Assembly: GCF_009733925.1 (NCBI RefSeq)
Contig: NZ_WOEI01000018.1
Coordinates: forward strand, 1 to 35,718
Length of the DNA: 35,718 bases
Direction: 5' to 3'
From: Streptobacillus canis
Lineage (GTDB): Bacteria; Fusobacteriota; Fusobacteriia; Fusobacteriales; Leptotrichiaceae
Shown: in pieces, positions 25,809 to 34,732 of the stretch
Layout: each line of letters begins with the position of its first letter
Position numbering within the stretch: the first letter of the stretch is position 1
Notes under the pieces: model-generated
Told to the model about the DNA's origin: nothing
Seen by the model: only the letters and a program-made list of their open reading frames with translations
Database searches by the model: none
Position numbers and translations under genes: made by a program

Positions 25809-27023
25809 ATGAAGAAAATAACATTATTTTTTATGATGTTTTCAAGCATTATTTTTGCTGAAAATAACATAAAAAAATTAGATGAGAAAGTTAACTCTAC
25901 ATATATTATAAAAGAAAATAAACTAGAAAAAGATAGATTAAAAAGTAATCTTATGGATTTCAATAAAATTAATGTTAGCACTGGAATTGACTATTCTAAA
26001 ACTGCTGCAGGACATGGACTAGTTCAAAGCAATAATATTAATTATGCATTTATTAATTATAATCTTTCATTTGATTTATTTAATAAAAATATTGCTAGTC
26101 ATAGTATTAATGCTTCAAAAACAATTAATGAATATTTCTATAATAGAATTGGTGAAAATGAGATTGATTATCAAATTTCAAAATTTAAATTGGAATCAGA
26201 GAAAGAAAAAGAATTGTTTGATAAACTTGAGTTATTAAAAAAATACAATTTACAAAAGAAAATTGTTGAATTAAATGAAAAAGAAAAAGTAAAATTTGAT
26301 CAAGATAGAAAAAATATTGAAAAAAGTTATCAGATTGGTGCAATTTCAAAATACGATTATGATGTTGCTAAAAGTAATTTAGAGCTTTCAGAATTAAGAT
26401 TTTCATTAGATAAAGATACACTTGAGCAAATTAAAATTAATTTATTATCAAATGATATAGAATTAATGAATTTAGATTTAAACTTTGATGGTAAAAGACT
26501 TGATGATAAAATCTTAATGGAATATGTTAAGAGAAAATATATAGTTATGGAAGAATTAGAAATAGCAAAAACAGAATATAATCAAACAAAAGATTTTATG
26601 ATGAATAAATTACCTTTAATTACTCCAGCTGTTGGTTATGATATTAAAAATAATGCATTTACAGCAGGAGTGACTGTAGCAAAAAGTTTTGATATTGTTA
26701 CAAGTGAATATGACGAAATGGAAGAATTGAAACAAGAAATACAAAAGAAAAAAGATGATTTAAAATTATTAGAACAAAAAATGTTTTTAGAAGAAAAAAA
26801 TGCATATAATGCAATCTTATTTAAATTTATTTTAAACAGAACAAAAGTTAAAAATTTAGAAAACGAGCTTAAGATAGTTGAAAGAAAATTTGAACTTGGT
26901 TCTGAAAAATATATTACACTTTTAGAAAAAAGAAATGAACTATTGAGAAGTAAAATTGATTTAGAAGAATCAATGTTAGATGTTAGTTTATATAATTTAA
27001 AAATAAAAAGAGGTGTTAAATAA
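25809..27023 (+). CDS. TolC-family outer-membrane efflux protein
   Basis: This is likely the outer-membrane channel of the tripartite pump encoded in the next three genes. From ATG 25809 (behind AAAGGAGGAGAG) the 404 residues start with a signal peptide (MKKITLFFMMFSSIIFA). Long helices with heptad character dominate (for example residues 95-180 and 290-380), with a repeat-like two-part structure and motifs such as GSEKYITLLEKRNELL near the end, as in TolC/OEP proteins. It is shorter than most TolCs. A longer frame from 25770 overlaps the preceding gene and lacks a signal peptide at its start. Its stop shares a base with the adaptor's start (TAATG). Confidence 0.83.
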   Translation: MKKITLFFMMFSSIIFAENNIKKLDEKVNSTYIIKENKLEKDRLKSNLMDFNKINVSTGIDYSKTAAGHGLVQSNNINYAFINYNLSFDLFNKNIASHSINASKTINEYFYNRIGENEIDYQISKFKLESEKEKELFDKLELLKKYNLQKKIVELNEKEKVKFDQDRKNIEKSYQIGAISKYDYDVAKSNLELSELRFSLDKDTLEQIKINLLSNDIELMNLDLNFDGKRLDDKILMEYVKRKYIVMEELEIAKTEYNQTKDFMMNKLPLITPAVGYDIKNNAFTAGVTVAKSFDIVTSEYDEMEELKQEIQKKKDDLKLLEQKMFLEEKNAYNAILFKFILNRTKVKNLENELKIVERKFELGSEKYITLLEKRNELLRSKIDLEESMLDVSLYNLKIKRGVK

Positions 27024-28087
27024 TGAAAAAATTAAGTAGAACAAAAAAAATATTATTAGGAATAGCATTATTAGCGATAATAGGATTAGGAGCAAAAATT
27101 TTTTCAGGTTCTTCTATTGAAGTTCAAAATGGAGAAATGGTTCAAACATATGAAGCTACAAAACAAAGTATTGAATTAAAGTACGAAGTTTCAGGAGAAG
27201 TATTTAGTGAAAAAGAAGTATTGATATTTTCAAATTTACCTGGAAAAGTAAATAGAGTTAATTTTAGAACTGGAGATGTAGTTAAAAAAGGTGATGTTTT
27301 AGTTGAATTAGATTCATCAAGCTTACAAGAAATAAATTCAAATATAGATAAACTAAAAATAAATTTATCAGCAATACAAAAAGAATATAATGATGTACTA
27401 TCGTTGTATAAAATTGGTGGTGTTTCTAAAAATGAAGTTGATAGATTAGGCGATGCAGTTCGTTTAGCTCAAATTGATTTAAGAAATGCATATAGTAATA
27501 GTGATGAATTTTCAAATAGAATATTATCTACAGTTTCAGGTGTAATAACAGAGTCAAATGTAGATGAAAACTTAAAGATTGATCAAAGCAAATATTTATT
27601 TAAAATTGTAGATGTTGAAAACTTAAAAATACAAGCTGAAGTCCCAAATTCTAAAGTAAAAAGTATTAAAGAGGGAGATAAAGTTAATATAACATCTGAA
27701 TCATTAGAAGATGGAAAAGTAATTGAAGCAACTATTACTGAAATCTCAAAAATTTCAAAGAAAAATCAACAATTTAATGATGCAGTTACAGATGTGATAA
27801 TTAAAATTGATGCAAGTTCTGGATTAAAACCAGGAGATTTAGTTAAATTAAATATAGTACTTGATAGTATAAAAGATGCTGTAGTTGTTAATTTCTTAGA
27901 TGTATCATTTGAAGATAATAAAACATATGTATATACTGTAGATCAAGATGGAAAAGTTAAAAGAAATGAAGTTGTATTAGGTAAAACTAATAATGAAGTT
28001 TATGAAATTAAATCAGGTATTAAACAAGGAGATAAAATTTTAAATAATACTGAAAAATTATATAAAGAAGGAGATAAAGTACAATGA
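27023..28087 (+). CDS. MacA/HlyD-type periplasmic adaptor protein
   Basis: This membrane-fusion subunit would connect the MacB-type transporter to the outer-membrane channel. The 354 residues have an N-terminal membrane anchor (about 10-25), a lipoyl half-motif (FRTGDVVKKGDVLVELDSS), a short helical hairpin (about 100-165), the second lipoyl half (ILSTVSGVITESNVDENLKI) and beta-barrel/membrane-proximal domains (KSIKEGDKVNITSESL, SGLKPGDLVKLNIVL). AGAGGTG, in the end of the preceding gene, serves as Shine-Dalgarno. It overlaps the ATPase gene by four bases (ATGA). The hairpin is short, as expected for MacA-like rather than HlyD-like proteins. Confidence 0.9.
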   Translation: MKKLSRTKKILLGIALLAIIGLGAKIFSGSSIEVQNGEMVQTYEATKQSIELKYEVSGEVFSEKEVLIFSNLPGKVNRVNFRTGDVVKKGDVLVELDSSSLQEINSNIDKLKINLSAIQKEYNDVLSLYKIGGVSKNEVDRLGDAVRLAQIDLRNAYSNSDEFSNRILSTVSGVITESNVDENLKIDQSKYLFKIVDVENLKIQAEVPNSKVKSIKEGDKVNITSESLEDGKVIEATITEISKISKKNQQFNDAVTDVIIKIDASSGLKPGDLVKLNIVLDSIKDAVVVNFLDVSFEDNKTYVYTVDQDGKVKRNEVVLGKTNNEVYEIKSGIKQGDKILNNTEKLYKEGDKVQ

Positions 28088-28773
28088 TAGAAGTTAAGGA
28101 TGTTACTAAAGTATATCAAAATGGTAAACTTTCCTTAGAAGTACTTAAAGGCTTAAACTTATCAGTAAGTGAAGGAGAGTATGTTGCTCTAATGGGTCCT
28201 TCAGGAAGTGGAAAGTCAACTTTTTTAAATATTTTAGGTTGTTTAGATAATTTAACGACTGGTACATATATATTAAATGGTATAGATGTTTCTGAGATGA
28301 AAGAAGATGATCTTTCGACAGTTAGAAATGAAAATATTGGATTTGTATTCCAAGCATATAACTTGCTTCCAAAATTAACTGCCTTAGAAAATGTAGAATT
28401 ACCTGCAATGTATAAAGGTATAGATAAAAAAACTAGAATTGAAAAAGCTAAAATAGCTCTAGAAATGGTAGGGCTTGGAGATAGAATAAATCACAGACCT
28501 GTTGAAATGTCAGGAGGTCAAAAACAAAGAGTTGCAATTGCAAGAGCATTAATAAATGATCCAAAGATAATTTTTGCTGATGAACCTACAGGAAATTTAG
28601 ATAGTAAATCTGGAGAAGAAATACTAAAAATATTTAAGGAACTAAATGATAGAGGAGTTACAATAATAATGGTAACTCATGAGGAAGAGGTAGCACAGCA
28701 TACTAAAAGAATTATCAGATTAAGAGATGGAGTAATAAATTCTGATGAAATTGTAAAAGAGAGAAGGGGATAG
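28084..28773 (+). CDS. MacB/LolD-type ABC transporter ATP-binding protein
   Basis: The 229 residues hold Walker A GPSGSGKS (38-45), the Q-loop in VFQAYNLLPKLTALENVELP, the signature MSGGQKQRVAIARAL, Walker B IIFADEPTGNLDS and the switch histidine in VTHE. The LLPKLTALENV stretch and GNLDS are typical of the MacB/LolD/FtsE branch, which works with FtsX-type permeases as mechanotransmitters rather than conventional importers. It is encoded separately from the permease, whereas E. coli MacB is one chain. It forms an operon with the adaptor before it and the permease after it. Confidence 0.93.
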   Translation: MIEVKDVTKVYQNGKLSLEVLKGLNLSVSEGEYVALMGPSGSGKSTFLNILGCLDNLTTGTYILNGIDVSEMKEDDLSTVRNENIGFVFQAYNLLPKLTALENVELPAMYKGIDKKTRIEKAKIALEMVGLGDRINHRPVEMSGGQKQRVAIARALINDPKIIFADEPTGNLDSKSGEEILKIFKELNDRGVTIIMVTHEEEVAQHTKRIIRLRDGVINSDEIVKERRG

Positions 28774-28774
28774 T

Positions 28775-29977
28775 ATGAACATATTTGAATTAATAAAATT
28801 ATCTCTTAAAAGTTTATATGGTTTCAAAATGAGATCATTTCTTACAACACTTGGGATTATAGTTGGTATAGGCTCTGTTGTAATGATATCATCTCTTGGT
28901 GCTGGATTCCAAGATGGTTTATTAAGTGATGTTACAAAAACTTATTCTAAATTAATAAGTGTAAATATTAATCAACAAAAATTTAAAAAAATACAAAAAA
29001 GTAGAAACTATTATTTTGATGAATTAGATATGAGAGCAATTGAAAAAATTAAAAATATAGATAAAGTATTTATTGATAGTAGTACTGGTGGATATGATGA
29101 TAAAGATATGTTTTATATTGTTAATCCATTAAGTAAAAATGCTTTTGAAGCCTTAGATACAAAAATTTCTATTGGCCGTCCATTTACAGATGAAGAATTT
29201 AGAACAAAAAATAATTTAGGATTGATTGGTAGAACAAGTGGCATTAGTATGTTTGGCTCTGAAAAAAATGCCTTAGGTAAACAAGTAACCTTCAACTCTT
29301 ATGAAGATGGTTCGGAAGTTAAACTAACAATAGTAGGTACTATTATTGAACCTGAAGAAAAAGCTAAAAAAACATTTGGAAATAATTATGTAACAATAAT
29401 TACAACTGAAAAACAATTCCCAACAAAAGAATTTAACATGGGAGTTACAATAAAGGTTATAGATGAAAAACAAATGGAAAAAACAGTTGAAAATATTAAA
29501 ACGTATTTAAATGCAAAGGCTTCAGGACAAGATATATATGATGTTAAACAATATTCAGATGACATAAATCAAGCTACAGATATTTTAGATAAAATTTCAA
29601 TATTTATATCTCTAGTTGCAGGAATTTCACTTGCTGTAGGAGGTATAGGTGTAATGAATATAATGCTAGTTTCAGTTACTGAAAGAATTACAGAAATAGG
29701 TTTAAGAAAAGCGATAGGAGCTAAAAATAAGGATATATTATTACAATTTTTAATTGAAGCAGTTACTCTTACTTTAGTTGGAGGATTAACTGGAGTTATT
29801 TTTGGTATGTCACTTGCTTTCTTAGTAGGTATACCATTTGAAATAACACCTATATTAAAACCTAAAGTATTAATAATAGCTCTTATAGTTTCTATGGGGA
29901 CTGGTTTAATATTTGGAATATACCCAGCTAAAAAAGCATCTAAATTATCACCAATGGAAGCTTTAAGAAGTGAATAG
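28775..29977 (+). CDS. MacB-type ABC transporter permease (FtsX domain)
   Basis: This is the inner-membrane subunit of the tripartite exporter. The 400 residues show the MacB topology: first helix at about 20-45 (RSFLTTLGIIVGIGSVVMIS), a large periplasmic MacB_PCD domain (about 50-260), then three helices (about 272-297, 320-350 and 362-388) with the FtsX hallmark IGVMNIMLVSVTERITEIGLRKAIGA. AGAAGGGG precedes the ATG one base after the ATPase stop. Export substrate is unknown; macrolides, peptides or lipopeptides are known for relatives. A terminator follows. Confidence 0.93.
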   Translation: MNIFELIKLSLKSLYGFKMRSFLTTLGIIVGIGSVVMISSLGAGFQDGLLSDVTKTYSKLISVNINQQKFKKIQKSRNYYFDELDMRAIEKIKNIDKVFIDSSTGGYDDKDMFYIVNPLSKNAFEALDTKISIGRPFTDEEFRTKNNLGLIGRTSGISMFGSEKNALGKQVTFNSYEDGSEVKLTIVGTIIEPEEKAKKTFGNNYVTIITTEKQFPTKEFNMGVTIKVIDEKQMEKTVENIKTYLNAKASGQDIYDVKQYSDDINQATDILDKISIFISLVAGISLAVGGIGVMNIMLVSVTERITEIGLRKAIGAKNKDILLQFLIEAVTLTLVGGLTGVIFGMSLAFLVGIPFEITPILKPKVLIIALIVSMGTGLIFGIYPAKKASKLSPMEALRSE

Positions 29978-29983
29978 GGTAAG

Positions 29984-30012
29984 AGGAATAATCTTAGGGT
30001 TATTCCTTTATT
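29984..30012 (+). terminator. rho-independent terminator after the efflux operon
   Basis: AGGAATAA (29984-29991) and TTATTCCT (30000-30007) pair around an eight-base loop, with a broken T-tail (TTATTTT). Confidence 0.72.
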
Positions 30013-30073
30013 TTAATTAAAAAAAATCTATTTTGGGTATATAATTAATATATAAATTATTTTATAACTGCTA

Positions 30074-30102
30074 TTGATAAAATATAAAAAAAATGTTATA
30101 AT
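30074..30102 (+). promoter_or_regulatory. sigma-70 promoter of the SRP RNA
   Basis: TTGATA (30074-30079), a 17-bp spacer and a perfect TATAAT (30097-30102). Initiation is expected at about 30109, exactly where the terminal pairing of the SRP RNA begins. The 95 nt between the previous terminator and this promoter hold nothing I recognise. Confidence 0.87.
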
Positions 30103-30108
30103 AGTTTT

Positions 30109-30374
30109 ACCATACGAGTCGGGGAAGTAGCGGGTCCTTGTACCTGAAGTCCGCTTTAGCAGGGATGATACCAATTTTGAGGATAATTCTGGTGTTCACG
30201 CCATGTTTTATTGATGTTGAGAAAATAGTCTTGTATTGTAGAGATTCAGCGAACTATGTCAGGTCGGGAACGGAGCAGCATTAAGTTGAGATTTCTAGGT
30301 TTATGAGGTAGCTAGTTTTGAGTTGATACTACATGAAACCAATATTGGGCTTATTCGATTAATTGGTGTATGGT
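30109..30374 (+). ncRNA. ffs: signal recognition particle RNA, long form
   Basis: The Ffh-binding hairpin is clear: GTCAGGTC at 30258-30265, then a GGAA tetraloop (30267-30270) and the 3' strand with GGAGCAGC, which matches SRP domain IV. The ends pair (ACCATAC at 30109-30115 with GTATGGT at 30368-30374), giving a 266-nt RNA similar in size to the long Bacillus-type SRP RNA, which carries an additional 5' Alu domain, rather than the ~115-nt 4.5S form. The tetraloop is closed by G-C (G30266-C30271) instead of the common C-G, a compensated swap. It would bind Ffh and target nascent membrane proteins through FtsY. Confidence 0.9.
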
Positions 30375-30377
30375 AAT

Positions 30378-30399
30378 AGCTAGTAATCTAGCTTTTTTT
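30378..30399 (+). terminator. rho-independent terminator of the SRP RNA
   Basis: AGCTAG (30378-30383), loop TAAT and CTAGCT (30388-30393), followed by T6, four bases after the end of the SRP RNA. Confidence 0.87.
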
Positions 30400-30417
30400 A
30401 TTATATAGGGAGAAAAT

Positions 30418-31638
30418 ATGAGAATAAGTAAAGTTGACTATGTAGATCTTTATGAGTTTAAAAATATAAAACATGAAGAAAATAATATTTATTATGCTAT
30501 ATCATTTGAACATAGAATTTTTGGCTACTTAATTTTAAAAAAAGAAGATAAATTAGTAATAGATCAAATATATATAAAAGAGGATTATAGAAATAGTGGA
30601 TATGGATCTAAATTATTAAATTACGCAATTTATGATAGCATTGACTTAGGGTATGACCAAATAGTCGTAAACAAACATAAAAGAGTTGATAATTTTCTTG
30701 AGAAAAATGATTTTATGAAAATAAATGATATTTATACAAGGACAAACTTAAAAGAAGAAATTGATGAACTAAATTCAACAATAAAAGTAAGTAAAATTTC
30801 GATTATTATCAATATAATACTAGCTGCATTTAAATTGTTTTTAGGATATTCTTTTACAATAAATTCATTAATTGCAGATGGTATAAATTCATTTGCAGAT
30901 TTAATTAATAATATATTAGTATTGGTAGGAGCAAATATTGGGAAAACACCAAATGATGAAGAGCACCCTTTTGGTCATGGTAAAGTTGAATCAGTATTTA
31001 GCTTAATAATTGGGGTAGTAATAATATTTACTTCATTTGGTGTATTAAAAGATGGAGTATCAATGTTGGCAAGAAAAGAATTTCCAGAAATCACAGATAA
31101 ATTTTTAATAATAGTAATAGTTTCATTGCTATTAGTATTAATTAAAATATTACAATATCTTTATGTTTATTTTATCTCAAAAAAATATACTAACCCATTA
31201 ATAAAAGCACTTTTAGTCGACTATAATGTTGACATATTATTGTCAACTTCAGTTGTTTTAGGATTATTAATTTCAAAATATATTTCTCCAAATATGGATG
31301 CATTATTATCAATAATAATTTCAGGATATTTAATATTACAAGGTTACAAAATAGTTAGAGAAAATACTTTGATTTTAATGGATTCACAAGATGAAAATTT
31401 ATTGTTAAATGTTAAATTACTTACACTAGAAGTAAAAGAAATTGAAAATATACATGATATATATATGACTAGTGTTGGTAAAAATATATATATTATTGCT
31501 GATATTAGAGTGAAATCAGATTTAACATTAGAAAGAGCTCATGAAATTTCAGTGATAGCAGAGAAAAAAATAAAATTTAGATATTCAAATATAAAAAGAG
31601 TAATATATCATATAGAACCAACATATAATGAGGAGTAA
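30418..31638 (+). CDS. fusion of a GNAT-like domain and a cation diffusion facilitator (probable Mn2+ exporter)
   Basis: The 406-residue protein has two parts. Residues 1-110 resemble a GNAT acetyltransferase, including the acetyl-CoA motif around R58-x-x-G61-x-G63 (KEDYRNSGYGSKLLNYAI). Residues 125-405 are a six-helix CDF transporter with the conserved HPFGHGKVE (183-191) and a C-terminal cytoplasmic domain. In the transport site I read N157 and D161 (helix 2) and D268 and D272 (helix 5), the ND-DD set associated with manganese CDFs, not the DD-HD set of zinc transporters. Substrate is inferred. GGGAG precedes the ATG; the U32 gene starts two bases after its stop. I do not know this fusion as a common architecture. 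Confidence 0.85.
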   Translation: MRISKVDYVDLYEFKNIKHEENNIYYAISFEHRIFGYLILKKEDKLVIDQIYIKEDYRNSGYGSKLLNYAIYDSIDLGYDQIVVNKHKRVDNFLEKNDFMKINDIYTRTNLKEEIDELNSTIKVSKISIIINIILAAFKLFLGYSFTINSLIADGINSFADLINNILVLVGANIGKTPNDEEHPFGHGKVESVFSLIIGVVIIFTSFGVLKDGVSMLARKEFPEITDKFLIIVIVSLLLVLIKILQYLYVYFISKKYTNPLIKALLVDYNVDILLSTSVVLGLLISKYISPNMDALLSIIISGYLILQGYKIVRENTLILMDSQDENLLLNVKLLTLEVKEIENIHDIYMTSVGKNIYIIADIRVKSDLTLERAHEISVIAEKKIKFRYSNIKRVIYHIEPTYNEE

Positions 31639-31640
31639 AA

Positions 31641-33809
31641 ATGAGAATAGTTGGACCAGCAGGAAATTTTGAAAAATTAGATGCTGCTATAAAAGCGGGA
31701 GCAGATGAAGTCTTTTTAGGTTTAAAAGGATTTGGTGCAAGAAGAAATAATGATAATTTTGCAATGCAAGAATTATTAGATGGGATAGATTATGCTCATA
31801 AAAAAGGTGTTAAGGTTTTACTTGCACTTAATACTATTATGAGAGATATGGAAATAAAATCAGTATATAAGAATTTTAAACCAATATATGAACATGGTGT
31901 TGATGCCGTAATTGTCCAAGATTTTGGTTTAATTAAATTTTTAAAAACTAATTTTCCAGATTTAGTACTACATGGGAGTACGCAAATGACAGTTGCAAAT
32001 TATGTAGAAGCAAACTATTTAAAAGAACTAGGACTTTCAAGAGTTGTTCTAGCAAGAGAACTATCTTTTGAGGAAATAAAAGAAATTAGAGAAAATACAG
32101 ATATAGAACTTGAAGTTTTTGTATCTGGTTCAATGTGTATTTCATATTCAGGTAATTGCTATGTTTCTAGTTTTATCGGAGGTAGAAGTGGTAATAGAGG
32201 AATGTGTGCTTATACATGTAGAAAGAAATTTAAAGATGAAGAGGGAAAACTTTCATATTTTTTATCTCCAAATGATCAATTATTGCAAGAAGAAGAAATT
32301 AATAAATTAAAATCTATAGGAATAGATGCTATAAAGGTTGAAGGAAGAAAAAAACAACCAGAATACATATATGAAACAGTTTCATATTATAGAGATGTTT
32401 TATCAGGAAAAAGTAGAGAAAGTGAAAGCTATAAATTATTTAATAGAGGATACTCTAAAGGTTATTTTTATCTTGATGATAAATTAATGAATCATAAATA
32501 TTCATCGAATTTTGGATATTTGCTTGGTAAAATTGAAAATAATGAAATAAAAATATTTGATGATTTAATTCTAGGAGATGGTATTCAATATGTAAATCAA
32601 TTTTTTGAAAAGATTGATGGAGTATATGTAAATAAAATTTTTAAGAATGGAACTAAAGTACAAAATGCACAAAAAGGTGATATCATAAGATTATCGGACA
32701 TACCTAAAGGCGCTAGATATGTTTATAAAAATTATTCAAAAGAAATAAATGATAGAATAAATCATGATATTAAAATAGAAAAAAGATTTAAAAAAATAAA
32801 TGCTAAAGTTATAGCAAACTTAAATGAAGAGATATATATTGAGTTTTCAACATTAAATAACTTTAAAAAAGAAATAAAAGCGTTTGTTAAAGGTGAGATT
32901 TTAGACTCTACTGCAAATAAAAAAATTACAGAGGAAGATATTATTTCTAAACTTTCTGAATTAGGAGACACTGATTTTGAAATTGAAAATATTGAAGTAA
33001 ATTATGATGGAGAAGCGTTTATTCCGTTTAGCAAAATTAAACAATTAAAAAGAGCGTTGGTTGAAAAATTAGCTGAAAAATTAGTAGATTCATATAAACA
33101 TGAAGAAAGAGAATATATTGAATTTAAATACCCTAAGCTAGATAAACCAACTAGTCCCATTTTTTCAGCTTTTTGTAGAACAGATGAACAGGAAGCAAAA
33201 TGCAGAGAATTAGGGATTTCTAAAATATATAGAGAAAATTTTGATATTGCAAAACAAAAAAATATCTCTAATCCTATTTTAAATCAAGAAACAAATTTAG
33301 TTTCTAATTTATATCAATTAATTAAAGGTAGAGAAAAAGGTTATAAAAATCAAGCTATTAATTGGAATTTTAATGTATTTAACAATATAAGTGTTGATGT
33401 ATATTCTAGTTTTGAAAACGTGGATACTGTATTTTTATCACCCGAATTAAATTATAAGCAACTTAAATTAATGACAAATACTGTGTTAAAAAGAGGGTTA
33501 GTAATTTACGGAAGTTTAAAAACAATGTATATTGAACATACAATAGATAATAAAAAATATAAAGAAATTCAAGGGGAACATTTTGATAGATATAAAGTAG
33601 TAAAAAATGAACTTGATAACATTGAACTATACCTATATAAACCTATGAATTTAATACCAAAATTAGATCTAATTTATTCTTTAAATTTAGATGAATTAAG
33701 ATTAGATTTTACTTTTGAAGATGAAAATGAAGTTGAAAAAATAATTAAATCAATTAAGACTCAATCTGGAAAATATAATCCTTATGCTTTCGAGATGGGA
33801 GTTAGTTAA
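31641..33809 (+). CDS. peptidase U32-family protein, probable rRNA hydroxylation (RlhA-like)
   Basis: The U32 signature ELEVFVSGSMCISYSGNCYV (157-174) is exact. Cysteines 166, 173, 189 and 193 are placed to hold an iron-sulfur cluster as in RlhA and TrhP. The N-terminal TIM-barrel-like half (1-250) is followed by a region like DUF3656 and a further C-terminal part. At 722 residues it is somewhat longer than E. coli RlhA, which makes 5-hydroxycytidine 2501 in 23S rRNA with prephenate and iron. The old name collagenase-like protease is probably misleading for this subgroup. Exact substrate (rRNA or tRNA) is not decidable from sequence. GAGGAG in the end of the preceding gene is the Shine-Dalgarno. 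A strong terminator follows. Confidence 0.85.
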   Translation: MRIVGPAGNFEKLDAAIKAGADEVFLGLKGFGARRNNDNFAMQELLDGIDYAHKKGVKVLLALNTIMRDMEIKSVYKNFKPIYEHGVDAVIVQDFGLIKFLKTNFPDLVLHGSTQMTVANYVEANYLKELGLSRVVLARELSFEEIKEIRENTDIELEVFVSGSMCISYSGNCYVSSFIGGRSGNRGMCAYTCRKKFKDEEGKLSYFLSPNDQLLQEEEINKLKSIGIDAIKVEGRKKQPEYIYETVSYYRDVLSGKSRESESYKLFNRGYSKGYFYLDDKLMNHKYSSNFGYLLGKIENNEIKIFDDLILGDGIQYVNQFFEKIDGVYVNKIFKNGTKVQNAQKGDIIRLSDIPKGARYVYKNYSKEINDRINHDIKIEKRFKKINAKVIANLNEEIYIEFSTLNNFKKEIKAFVKGEILDSTANKKITEEDIISKLSELGDTDFEIENIEVNYDGEAFIPFSKIKQLKRALVEKLAEKLVDSYKHEEREYIEFKYPKLDKPTSPIFSAFCRTDEQEAKCRELGISKIYRENFDIAKQKNISNPILNQETNLVSNLYQLIKGREKGYKNQAINWNFNVFNNISVDVYSSFENVDTVFLSPELNYKQLKLMTNTVLKRGLVIYGSLKTMYIEHTIDNKKYKEIQGEHFDRYKVVKNELDNIELYLYKPMNLIPKLDLIYSLNLDELRLDFTFEDENEVEKIIKSIKTQSGKYNPYAFEMGVS

Positions 33810-33814
33810 AAAAT

Positions 33815-33848
33815 TGTCCAAAAATATTTTTTTGGACATTTTTCTTTT
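33815..33848 (+). terminator. rho-independent terminator after the U32 gene
   Basis: TGTCCAAAAA (33815-33824), loop TATT and TTTTTGGACA (33829-33838) form a perfect 10-bp stem followed by a T-rich tail. Confidence 0.9.
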
Positions 33849-33881
33849 TAAATATTTTCTTTGCCAAAATGCATATAATGT

Positions 33882-33910
33882 TTGGTAAATACTACAAAAT
33901 ATGATATAAT
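33882..33910 (+). promoter_or_regulatory. promoter of the yhbY-DUF212-tlyA unit
   Basis: TTGGTA (33882-33887), a 17-bp spacer and TATAAT (33905-33910), with TG in the extended -10 position (TGATATAAT). The first start codon is 35 nt downstream, behind GGGAGAG. Confidence 0.8.
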
Positions 33911-33944
33911 AAATAGAAAAAAGAGCTAGATTGGGAGAGAAAAG

Positions 33945-34283
33945 ATGAATAGTAAAGAGAGAAATTTTTTAAGAAAAAGAGCACATGATTTAGATGCTGT
34001 TGTTAGAGTAGGAAAAGAAGGGGTTACAGATGCTGTAATTGATAGTATAAAATCATATATTGAAAAAAATGAATTAATGAAAGTTAAACTTTTACAAAAT
34101 AGTTTAGAAGATGTTACGTTAGAGTTAGTAAATGAAATTGAAGCTAAAGCTAAATGTACATTTGTGGGTTCAGTTGGAAAGACTATGATTTTCTTTAAGG
34201 AAAAGAGGGATAAAAATAAGATTGGAGATATAACAAGAGAGTTTTTAGAATTCAAAAAAAAGCGTCGTGAAATGAATGAATAA
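33945..34283 (+). CDS. yhbY: YhbY-family (CRM domain) RNA-binding protein
   Basis: Proteins of this group associate with pre-50S ribosomal particles. Residues 1-100 make a complete CRM domain: NFLRKRAHDLDAVVRVGKEG with the GxxG-like VGKEG loop, a helix VIDSIKSYIEKNELMKVKLL, a charged strand region, and KCTFVGSVGKTMIFFKEKR. The 112-residue length is slightly more than the usual ~97 because of a lysine/arginine-rich C-terminal tail (REFLEFKKKRREMNE), which may add RNA contact. GGGAGAG precedes the ATG. It overlaps the following gene by eight bases. Confidence 0.92.
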   Translation: MNSKERNFLRKRAHDLDAVVRVGKEGVTDAVIDSIKSYIEKNELMKVKLLQNSLEDVTLELVNEIEAKAKCTFVGSVGKTMIFFKEKRDKNKIGDITREFLEFKKKRREMNE

Positions 34284-34731
34284 TGGATTTATACTTGGGA
34301 ATAAAATACTAGATATAGTTTTTATTGCAGCATTTGCAGCACAAATATATAAATGTATTTCTCCATTATTTTTTGGCAAGAAAGTTGATTTCAGTAGATT
34401 ATTTTCTACAGGTGGGATGCCAAGTTCACATTCATCTTCAACAATGGCATTATGTACTTCTATAGGAATTGTGAAGGGATATAATACTGTTGAATTCGCA
34501 ATTGCAGTTTTATTTGCAATTGTTACAATGTATGATGCAACAGGTATTAGGCAAGAAGCTGGAAAACATGCTAAAATTTTAAATTCAATTATTGATGAAA
34601 AACGTTTTTTATATAAAGAAGAAATTAAAGAATTAAAAGAATTTCTTGGACATACACCACTTGAAGTTTTAGTCGGAGCAATATTAGGTGTAGTGATATC
34701 ATTTTTAATGAAAGGATACTTATTATCATAA
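34276..34731 (+). CDS. divergent PAP2-family (DUF212) membrane protein
   Basis: The 151-residue membrane protein carries the family hallmarks GGMPSSHSSSTMAL (46-59), MYDATGIRQEAGKHA and LKEFLGHTPLEVLVGAILG. These resemble the phosphatase motifs of acid phosphatase/VanZ-like PAP2 proteins, so a lipid-phosphate-related activity is possible but unproven. Hydrophobic segments lie at about 13-30, 57-95 and 130-148. Translation probably couples to yhbY through an eight-base overlap, since no separate Shine-Dalgarno stands out. The next gene begins one base after its stop. Confidence 0.87.
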   Translation: MNNGFILGNKILDIVFIAAFAAQIYKCISPLFFGKKVDFSRLFSTGGMPSSHSSSTMALCTSIGIVKGYNTVEFAIAVLFAIVTMYDATGIRQEAGKHAKILNSIIDEKRFLYKEEIKELKEFLGHTPLEVLVGAILGVVISFLMKGYLLS

Positions 34732-34732
34732 A

